Shown here piece after piece: positions 1-6,455 of a stretch of DNA of 9,362 nucleotides. The position numbers and the translations under genes were made by a program. Below the pieces are notes generated by a model. The model worked only from the letters and a program-made list of their open reading frames with translations. It made no database searches and had not been told where the DNA came from. This stretch comes from Alphaproteobacteria bacterium (GTDB lineage: Bacteria; Pseudomonadota; Alphaproteobacteria; Sphingomonadales; Sphingomonadaceae). Numbering within the stretch: position 1 is the stretch's first letter; each line of letters begins with the position of its first letter. Where the stretch lies: the NCBI GenBank assembly GCA_028293055.1, contig JAQGLD010000008.1, positions 1-9,362 on the forward strand, given 5' to 3'.

Positions 1-1496
1 CGGACCTCTGCGATCGCATTGTTGTAGCGCGAGAGGATAATGCCCCATTCGCTCGCCTTGCCGTCGACCCGGGCATAGCTGCCCGATACGCTCCAGTCGA
101 AGCTGTGCGCGCCCAGCCTGAACTTGCCGTCGAGCGCGAGCAGACCGCGATAGCTCTCGGTGGTCGTCGTTCGGTCATTGTCGGGGGTCAGGTCGTTGAA
201 GACCTTCGACAGGAACAGGGGGGCTCCGGCGCCGAAGGACGGCCGCAGCGCGGTCAGCGCGGCGACCGCTGCCGGCGTTAGAAACGGATTGGCGCTGGTG
301 AAGGCGATCGCCCCGGTGCCGGCGGCGGCGGCGCCAAGCACGGTTCGGCTCTGGACCTGCAGCCCTTCGGTCGCCCGGGTGCGCGCATAAAGCAGCTCGG
401 TGGACAAGGTGACAGAGTCGGTCAGGTCGTAATGACCGACCAGATTGCCGGTGACCCGGTCGATCCCGGTCCGCAGGGTCCCGACCAGGTCGGAATAGCG
501 AAATCCCTGGCCGCCGCCGGCGAAGGGTACTCCGAACAGGGTGCCCGGGTCATAAGTGGTGATCGCATTTCCCTCGGGCGTGAACTGGCGCCCGAGCAGG
601 AAGGGGGCGACCGGGGCCGGGGTGGTGAAGATCACGCCGTTCGTGTTGAATTCCCAGAAATGCGCGTCGAGCAGCTCGCGGACCGACGGAATGCCGTCGC
701 TATTGCTGGTGTTTGCGCTGTTGGGGACGGTGATTCGGGCCAGCAGCGTGCGCGGCCTCGTGTCGAAATCGAGCCGAGCGGTCCTCGACCATTCGACGTC
801 CGCTGCGATATTGCCGCGCCCGCCGCCGAAATTGTGTCCCGCGGTCAGCCTTGCGCTGTAGATCGGATAATCGCCCCGCTCGGTGACGCCCGACTGGCCG
901 TCGACTTCGATTCCGTCGAAATCCTTGCGCAGGATATAATTGACCACGCCTGCAATCGCGTCGGATCCGTAGACCGCTGCGGCTCCGCCCTGGACCACCT
1001 CGACACGCTGCAGCAGGCCGATCGGGATCACGTTGGAATCGACCTGCGAATCGCCGAGGCCGGTCGAAGTGGTCACCATCCGACGCCCGTTGAGCAGGGT
1101 CAGGGTCCGCCCGGTGCCGAGGCCGAAAAGGGAGGGCGCCTGGATTCCGTTGCCGCTCGAGGTGCCGCTGCCGGAGGCCTGGGCGAGCTGGCGGTTGATC
1201 GAGGGCTCGTTGTTGAGCGCCTGCGCAGCGCTGACATAGCCGCGGTCGACGAGCGCCTGCCGGTCGATGACCGCGATCGGCACCGGAGTGTCGGTCGCGG
1301 CGCGAGGGATGCGGGACCCGGTGACGACGATGGCGTCGTCGCTTGCGTCGGACGGCTCGGCTGGGGTTGCCTCGAGGCTCCCCGTAGCCGGGGCCCGGGG
1401 CGCATCGCTGTGCTGCGCCAGCGCTGGAGCGCCTGCGAGCAGGATTGCGGCAACCGCCGTGGTGCACATCAGTCCGCGAGCCGTCATCATGTTCAT
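1..1496 (-). CDS. TonB-dependent outer-membrane receptor, N-terminal part (runs off left edge)
   Basis: This is the N-terminal ~498 residues of a TonB-dependent receptor, an outer-membrane transporter that uses TonB-ExbBD energy to import a bound ligand. Reading leftward from the ATG at 1496-1494, a hydrophobic signal peptide ends near residue 27 (APALA, then Q). A TonB box follows at about residues 54-63 (DAIVVTGSRI). The plug domain spans about residues 64-200 and contains LTLLNGRRM and RVEVVQGGAAAVYGSDAIAG, then NYILRKDF leading into the barrel. The barrel continues to the window edge without a stop. ATGs at 1490 and 1487 are in frame, but the 1496 start has a GGGGG stretch five bases upstream that can act as ribosome-binding site. 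The gene is divergent from a four-gene exported-peptidase operon across 341 bp, so a peptide or peptide-derived ligand is a reasonable inference; the sequence does not prove it. The receptor class is firm, the substrate unknown. Confidence 0.95.
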   Translation of the reverse strand, partial: MNMMTARGLMCTTAVAAILLAGAPALAQHSDAPRAPATGSLEATPAEPSDASDDAIVVTGSRIPRAATDTPVPIAVIDRQALVDRGYVSAAQALNNEPSINRQLAQASGSGTSSGNGIQAPSLFGLGTGRTLTLLNGRRMVTTSTGLGDSQVDSNVIPIGLLQRVEVVQGGAAAVYGSDAIAGVVNYILRKDFDGIEVDGQSGVTERGDYPIYSARLTAGHNFGGGRGNIAADVEWSRTARLDFDTRPRTLLARITVPNSANTSNSDGIPSVRELLDAHFWEFNTNGVIFTTPAPVAPFLLGRQFTPEGNAITTYDPGTLFGVPFAGGGQGFRYSDLVGTLRTGIDRVTGNLVGHYDLTDSVTLSTELLYARTRATEGLQVQSRTVLGAAAAGTGAIAFTSANPFLTPAAVAALTALRPSFGAGAPLFLSKVFNDLTPDNDRTTTTESYRGLLALDGKFRLGAHSFDWSVSGSYARVDGKASEWGIILSRYNNAIAEV

Positions 1497-1646
1497 AGTC
1501 GCCCCCATCTTTACGGTCTTTGCCGTGTGCGACCGCGGCCATCCTGCTGGCCGTGCCGTCCCGATTGCGTCTCACCATAAGCGCGGCAAGCGGCATTTCT
1601 TGTCGTTTATCGGCCTCGCCGGGGCCTCCTCCGCATGATTTATTCG

Positions 1647-1689
1647 GCGGACGGACGCGGGCCGGCGCGACCGGCGATATTCCGTCCGC
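1647..1689. repeat. Nested GC-rich inverted repeat
   Basis: Outer arms of 9 bp (GCGGACGGA at 1647-1655, TCCGTCCGC at 1681-1689) are exact reverse complements. Between them an inner pair (GCCGG at 1661-1665, CCGGC at 1671-1675) encloses a 5-base loop. The element lies in the leader or promoter region of the leftward receptor gene. It could be a leader-RNA stem-loop or a regulator site. In GC-rich DNA part of this could be chance. Confidence 0.4.
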
Positions 1690-1725
1690 GGCCGACCCGC
1701 CCAACCCACGCCCTATCGGCGCCAC

Positions 1726-1740
1726 AGCATAGATTATGCT
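1726..1740. promoter_or_regulatory. Palindrome AGCATA-GAT-TATGCT, candidate operator
   Basis: The two 6-bp arms are exact reverse complements around a 3-bp centre. The site is AT-rich in a GC-rich region and lies about 100 bp upstream of the first S10 start, inside the divergent intergenic region. That size and position fit a site for a dimeric regulator controlling the operon, the receptor or both. No regulator can be named, and the regulatory role is inference. Confidence 0.45.
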
Positions 1741-1837
1741 CGCAACCCCTTCCCCGGGCTCAATTCAAAAATGTATGTGCGCTCAAGCTCCCCTAGCGTT
1801 GCGACATCCGGGCCAGCCGCCCGAGCGAGGGTGATCG

Positions 1838-3490
1838 ATGGCGAGGCGAACGGACTGGCTCCTTGTTGCAGCGATGCTCGCGACCTGGGCGCCCGCGCCG
1901 CCACTCAGCGCACAGGCAGCATCGCCGGCCGTCCCGCCCGGGGCGGGCGTGGGTGCGGCGAAGCACGAAGACAGTCCGGTGATGCGAATCCCTCCGATCG
2001 GACCGAGCGCCGCCATGTGGAAGGTCGAGCCCGGCGCGGCCCGCCCCGAGATTCAGCCGCGCCGGTTCGTCAGCCACCACAAGGGAAGCTTCGCCGGCCG
2101 CCGCATCGCCTATTCGGTCGTGGCGGAGGACAGCATCCTGCGCGACACCCTCGGCGCCCCGACCGGATCGATCTTCGCCTTCTCGTATCTCGCGGACAAG
2201 GTGAGCATGGTGGAGCAGCGGCCGGTCTTGTTCATCTTCAATGGGGGACCGGGCTCGTCGTCGCTCTGGCTGCACATGGGCATATTGGGCCCGCGCAAGG
2301 TCGACTTCCGGGACGTGACGCCCTCGCAGGTCCCGCCATTCCGGGTTGTCGACAATCCCGACAGCCTGCTCGCCGTGACCGACCTCGTGTTCATCGACCC
2401 GATCGGCACGGGGTTCAGCCGCTACTGGGGCAAGGGGGCCGCGAGCGATTTCTACGGGCGCGAGCAGGATGCCGCCGCGATGGTCCGCTTCATCAACGCC
2501 TGGCTGCGCGAGCATGGCCGGTGGAACAGCCCGAAATATCTACTCGGCGAAAGCTATGGGACCACCCGCGCCAATCTCGTCGCCCGGCGGCTGATGGGCG
2601 GGTTCCTCGACGGCACCCTCAAGGGCGTCTCGCTCAATGGAGTGATCCTGGTTGGCGGCGACGGCGGCCTGTCGAAGCCGATCGGCAACGACCGATTCGC
2701 GATCAGCTTCACGACGATGGCAGCGACCGCCTGGTATCACGACCGGGTCGACAAGACCGGGCGCAGCTTCGATCGGTTCATTGCCGAAGCCGAGCGATTC
2801 GCGCTCGACGAGCTGGTCCCGGCGCTGGATGGCTGGGGGGGCCTCGACGAGAGGGCAAAGGCAGCGGTGGCGACGCGGCACGCCGCCTTCAGCGGGCTGA
2901 CACCGGCCTTCCTCCTGTCGAAGGACCTGCGTATCGCTCCGAGCGACTATGTCACGGCCCTGCTTGCCGACCGCAAGGAGGTGATCGGCTTTTATGATTC
3001 GCGCTACTCGCTGCCGGTGGCGGGGTCGCTCGGCGACCCGGTCGCCGACGATGCCGCAATGGGCCAATATTCGGCGCCGTTCATCGGCGCCTTCAACAGC
3101 TACATACGCGACGAGCTCGGCGTGGCCATCGATGACGATTATGTAGTGATCGACTGGATCAATGTGAATCTGCCGTGGAACCATGGCGGAAAGGCCGAAG
3201 CGAACGCCACCCCGTTCAACCAGGGCGAGGGCGATCCCGGCGCCGATCTTGCCGCGATGATGCGCCGCAACCCGGATCTGCGCCTGATGTCGATCCAGGG
3301 CTGGTTCGACATGTTCGGAGCGGTCGGAAGCGCCCGCTACGGCATAAAGCAACGCAAGCTGCCCGAGGATCGGGTCACCGAGAAGGCCTATTGGTCCGGA
3401 CATATGGCCTATGTCGGGGACGCAGGTCCGAAGATGGCCGCCGACCTGAAGGATTTCATCCTCAGATCCTCAGCGGCGGCGCAGCGATGA
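1838..3490 (+). CDS. Exported family S10 serine carboxypeptidase, copy 1
   Basis: This 550-residue protein belongs to peptidase family S10, whose members remove C-terminal residues from peptides using a Ser-Asp-His triad. A signal peptide occupies about residues 1-27 (cleavage near LSAQA), so the enzyme should act in the periplasm or outside the cell. The substrate and oxyanion motif NGGPGSSS starts at N135. FIDPIGTGFSR (residues 185-195) is the usual GTGFS segment. The nucleophile is S239 in GESYGT, followed by D491 in GWFDMFG and H522 in SGHMAY. The mature chain has no cysteines. The ATG at 1838 is preceded by GAGGG at 1827-1831, six bases upstream. It is first in an operon: its stop overlaps the next start by 4 bp (ATGA). 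It is the copy with the most canonical NGGP loop, and about 55 residues longer than copies 2 and 3, partly through a longer N-terminal linker. Family is firm; substrate unknown. Confidence 0.93.
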   Translation: MARRTDWLLVAAMLATWAPAPPLSAQAASPAVPPGAGVGAAKHEDSPVMRIPPIGPSAAMWKVEPGAARPEIQPRRFVSHHKGSFAGRRIAYSVVAEDSILRDTLGAPTGSIFAFSYLADKVSMVEQRPVLFIFNGGPGSSSLWLHMGILGPRKVDFRDVTPSQVPPFRVVDNPDSLLAVTDLVFIDPIGTGFSRYWGKGAASDFYGREQDAAAMVRFINAWLREHGRWNSPKYLLGESYGTTRANLVARRLMGGFLDGTLKGVSLNGVILVGGDGGLSKPIGNDRFAISFTTMAATAWYHDRVDKTGRSFDRFIAEAERFALDELVPALDGWGGLDERAKAAVATRHAAFSGLTPAFLLSKDLRIAPSDYVTALLADRKEVIGFYDSRYSLPVAGSLGDPVADDAAMGQYSAPFIGAFNSYIRDELGVAIDDDYVVIDWINVNLPWNHGGKAEANATPFNQGEGDPGADLAAMMRRNPDLRLMSIQGWFDMFGAVGSARYGIKQRKLPEDRVTEKAYWSGHMAYVGDAGPKMAADLKDFILRSSAAAQR

Positions 3491-4971
3491 CCAGACCGAC
3501 AAGCTACCGGCTTCTGCGGCCCATCCTGCTCTGCCTGCTGGCTCTGCTCGCTGCCCCGTTGGACGCGCAATCCGCCACTGCGCCGCCCGGGCCGGTGGTC
3601 CTGGCCGAACCGATCGTGACCCGGCATCATGGCAGCTTCAACGGCCGGAGCGTCGCCTACACCGCCCGGGTCGAGCCGCTCATGGTCTCCGGCGCCGACG
3701 GCAGGCCGGCAGCGCGGCTGGTCACGATCTCCTATGTCGCCGATGCACCGGCGCGCCCGGCCGGACGGCCGGTCCTGTTCATCTTCAACGGAGGCCCGAT
3801 TGCGCCCTCGACCATGCTGCATATGGGGGCATTCGGTCCCAGGCGCGTCGCGGTCCCCGACGACCTGAAGTCGGATCCAGCCAAGTTTCGCCTCGTCGAC
3901 AATAATTACACGCTGCTCGATGTCGCCGATCTGGTCTTCTTCGATCCCGCCGGAACCGGATTCAGCCGGATCGCGGACGGAGTCGATCCGGCGAGCCAGT
4001 TCTCGAACATCGCCGATTCCCGGCAGCTCGCCCAGCTCGTGCTCGAATGGTGCCGCGCCAACGGCCGGATGGAATCGCCCAAATATCTGATCGGCGAGAG
4101 CTACGGGACCCTGCGCGCGCCCGAGGCGGCGCGCCAGCTCGCTTCCGAGGGCGCGAGCCTGGAGGGCATCGTCCTGCTCGGCCAGGCCGTCAACATCGTC
4201 GAATATTCGCAGCGCCCGCTCAATCTTATCTCTTATGTCGTCTCGCTCCCGACGCTGGCAGCGACCGCCTGGGAGCTCGGCAAGGGCGAGACGCGCGGAC
4301 GAAGCTTCGATCGGTTCGTGAACGACGCACGCAATTTTGCCGCGGGCGAATATCTCGGACTGCTGTTTCTCGGCGACACCGCGCCCGCGGCGCGCCGCGA
4401 GGCAGCAGCCCGGCGACTCCAGGAATTTACCGGCCTGAGCGCCGACTGGTACCTCGCCCATGCCCTGAGGATCACCAAGACCGACTATCAGCGCATGCTC
4501 ATCCCGGGCAGCAGGCTGGCGACCAACGACTCGCGCTATGTCGGCCCAGCCGACGGCCCCGACCCGATGGCTGGCCTGTTCCAGGCCTATCAGGACCGGT
4601 TCGCCGAGTATCTGAGGGACGACCTCAAGGCGGGCGGGATCGGGGACTATAGCCAGCTCAGCCCCTTCACCGGGGGCCTCAACGGCTGGGACTGGGGGCC
4701 GAACAAGTCGCCATTCGGCGATTGGCCCTATGGACGCGCGATCAGCGACCTGATGACCGCGAACCCCCACTTCCGGATCCTCGTCGCCAACGGCTGGACC
4801 GACACCCAGACGACGGTCGGCGCAATGGACTATCTCGTGTCGCAGTCCGGCTGGCCACGCGACCGGGTGCGCACCGCAACCTACCGGGGAGGTCATATGG
4901 CCTATACGATCGAGGCGAGCCTCAAGCGTCTGACCGACGATGTCAGGGCAATGGTGACCGGGAAATGGTGA
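3487..4971 (+). CDS. Exported family S10 serine carboxypeptidase, copy 2 (altered NGGP loop)
   Basis: This is a 494-residue S10 carboxypeptidase homologous to its upstream neighbour. The ATG at 3487 overlaps the previous stop and opens a clear signal peptide (positive start, Leu-rich core, cleavage near LDA before Q28). The frame is open further upstream, but that stretch only overlaps copy 1 and lacks a signal. The triad is S205 in GESYGT, D439 in NGWTDTQ and H470 in RGGHMAY, with FFDPAGTGFSR at about 151-161. The loop after N101 reads NGGPIAPS instead of NGGPGSSS, so the usually small residues after the proline are replaced; this should alter the substrate pocket while leaving the triad intact. 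No strong ribosome-binding site is seen before the start, so translation is probably coupled to copy 1. Its stop overlaps the next start by 7 bp. It should be active, with a different preference from copy 1. Confidence 0.92.
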   Translation: MTRPTSYRLLRPILLCLLALLAAPLDAQSATAPPGPVVLAEPIVTRHHGSFNGRSVAYTARVEPLMVSGADGRPAARLVTISYVADAPARPAGRPVLFIFNGGPIAPSTMLHMGAFGPRRVAVPDDLKSDPAKFRLVDNNYTLLDVADLVFFDPAGTGFSRIADGVDPASQFSNIADSRQLAQLVLEWCRANGRMESPKYLIGESYGTLRAPEAARQLASEGASLEGIVLLGQAVNIVEYSQRPLNLISYVVSLPTLAATAWELGKGETRGRSFDRFVNDARNFAAGEYLGLLFLGDTAPAARREAAARRLQEFTGLSADWYLAHALRITKTDYQRMLIPGSRLATNDSRYVGPADGPDPMAGLFQAYQDRFAEYLRDDLKAGGIGDYSQLSPFTGGLNGWDWGPNKSPFGDWPYGRAISDLMTANPHFRILVANGWTDTQTTVGAMDYLVSQSGWPRDRVRTATYRGGHMAYTIEASLKRLTDDVRAMVTGKW

Positions 4972-6455
4972 TCGCCCGCCTGTCGTTCGCTGGACTGGCG
5001 CTTCTGCTGGCGGCGGCGGCGCCAACGACCCGGGCTCCGGCCCCGATGCGTGTCATCGCGCCCTTGCTGATCGACGACGAGCCAGTCGTCGTGACCAGCC
5101 ACCGGGTCCGAACCGTCGCTGGCGAGCTCGCTTATGAGGCTCGCGCGGGCCGGCTGCCGATCCGCAACGACGAGACCGGCGAGGTGCGCGCCTATGTCTA
5201 TTTCACCGCTTATGTCGTGAAGCCGAAGGACGGCAAGCCGCGGCCGCTGACCTTCCTGTGGAACGGCGGGCCCACCACTGCCTCGCTGCTGGTTCATACC
5301 GAGATGTTCGGGCCACGACGACTGTCGCGCGAAGGGATGGTCGACAATGCCGAGACATTGCTGACCACCTCGGATCTGGTTTTCTATGATCCGGTCGGAA
5401 CCGGCTTCAGCCGCGCCAGGCCGGGGAGCGACGCCGAGTTCCTGTCGACGCTCGGCGATTTCGCGGAAGCCGCCGAGTTCGTGAGGGCCTGGCGCGTCCG
5501 GTTCCGGGCCGAGCAGCAGCCCCTGTTTCTCGGCGGCGAAAGCTACGGCACCTGGCGGGTAAACGGGGCCGCCGAGCTCCTCGAGAAGAGCGGCACGAAA
5601 GTGGCCGGCGCCATCCTTATCTCCGGCGGTGTGCCCGGCTCGCTCATGCCTCCGGCCTTCCAGGACGCGATGTATGTGCCCGCCCGGACGGCCACCGCCT
5701 TCGCGCTCGGCAAGCTGCCCCCCGATCTGATGAAGGACCGCGCCGCCACGCTGAAGGCCGTCGATAACTGGGCTGAGAATGTCTACATGCCGGCTCTCTC
5801 CAGGATCGCGGCCCTTTCGGCGGACGAGCGCGAAGGCATCGCCCAGGCCCTCGCCCGCTTCACCGGAGTCCGGACCGACCAGATCGACCGCAAGACCCTG
5901 GTGATGACCAACAACGCGTATAAGGCCGGGCTCTTCGAGGGCGACAAGAGCAAGGTCCTCGATACGTACGACATGCGTGTCGTTGGCGCCGGGGCCGATC
6001 CAATCCCCGACCGCGCGGCCATCCTGGGCCGCTATTTCCGCGACGAGCTCGGCTACCGCACCGACCTTGCCTATACCGGGCTGGAGGACGGCTATATGCC
6101 CCTGCCCGGTCCCGCGCGCCGGTCGACGGGCGAGCGCTGGCAATATAATCATGTCGCGCTGACCCCCGAGGTGATCGCTCGGATGCAGGCCGGTGGTGGA
6201 CCGCCGCTGTCGCAGCCCTGGTTGCAGAATGCGATGCGGATCGATCCGGCCCTGCGAGTCTATGTCGCGGCCGGGCGCTATGATTCGCTCAACATGTGCG
6301 AAGGCAACCGGCGGATGTCGGCCAAGCTCGAGCCGGCGCTGGCGCGCCGATTCACGCATGCCTGCTACGAAGGAGGGCATATGATGTACCGCGTCCAGTC
6401 GACCCGCCTCCAGCTGTCGCGTGACATCGCCGATTTCATCAAGGCGCGGCCATGA
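4965..6455 (+). CDS. Exported family S10 serine carboxypeptidase, copy 3 (most diverged)
   Basis: This 496-residue protein is the third S10 homologue. The ATG at 4965 overlaps the previous stop by 7 bp and begins a signal peptide with an Ala/Leu-rich core (residues 1-24, cleavage near TTRA). The triad is S193 in GGESYGT, D440 in GRYDSLN and H472 in EGGHMMY; FYDPVGTGFSR lies at 140-150. The NGGP loop starting at N100 reads NGGPTTAS and is followed by VHTEMFGPRR rather than the LHMG-type sequence of copies 1 and 2. The mature protein has exactly two cysteines, C445 just after the catalytic Asp and C467 just before the catalytic His, which could form a disulfide bracing the active site. No strong ribosome-binding site precedes the start, so coupling to copy 2 is likely. 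Its stop overlaps the metallopeptidase start by 4 bp. Family is clear; specificity probably differs from the other two copies. Confidence 0.92.
   Translation: MVIARLSFAGLALLLAAAAPTTRAPAPMRVIAPLLIDDEPVVVTSHRVRTVAGELAYEARAGRLPIRNDETGEVRAYVYFTAYVVKPKDGKPRPLTFLWNGGPTTASLLVHTEMFGPRRLSREGMVDNAETLLTTSDLVFYDPVGTGFSRARPGSDAEFLSTLGDFAEAAEFVRAWRVRFRAEQQPLFLGGESYGTWRVNGAAELLEKSGTKVAGAILISGGVPGSLMPPAFQDAMYVPARTATAFALGKLPPDLMKDRAATLKAVDNWAENVYMPALSRIAALSADEREGIAQALARFTGVRTDQIDRKTLVMTNNAYKAGLFEGDKSKVLDTYDMRVVGAGADPIPDRAAILGRYFRDELGYRTDLAYTGLEDGYMPLPGPARRSTGERWQYNHVALTPEVIARMQAGGGPPLSQPWLQNAMRIDPALRVYVAAGRYDSLNMCEGNRRMSAKLEPALARRFTHACYEGGHMMYRVQSTRLQLSRDIADFIKARP

Larger units (their letters stand above)
1497..1837. 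other. Divergent intergenic/control region
   Basis: This 341-bp stretch separates the receptor start (minus strand) from the first S10 peptidase start (plus strand), so promoters for both should lie here. Small open frames crossing it show no recognisable protein. It holds a perfect 15-bp palindrome at 1726-1740 and a nested GC-rich inverted repeat at 1647-1689. The stretch from about 1731 to 1780 is relatively AT-rich for this window and is the likeliest promoter area for the operon, but I could not assign -35/-10 boxes with confidence. No regulator gene is visible in the window. Confidence 0.7.

Noticed and set aside
432..1580. Long plus-strand open frame opposite the receptor, with others nearby on both strands
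   Set aside because: They lie in other frames of the TonB receptor gene, whose signal peptide, TonB box and plug motifs are unmistakable. GC-rich DNA keeps shadow frames open.
3487..4971. S10 copy 2 as an inactive pseudo-enzyme because of its NGGPIAPS loop
   Set aside because: Ser205, Asp439, His470, the Asn-Gly-Gly stretch and the signal peptide are all intact with no frameshift, so changed specificity is more likely than loss of activity.
3409..5025. Minus-strand open frame of 538 codons opposite S10 copy 2
   Set aside because: It spans the antisense of a clear S10 gene and two gene junctions, has no recognisable domain, and is explained by G/C third-position bias on the other strand.
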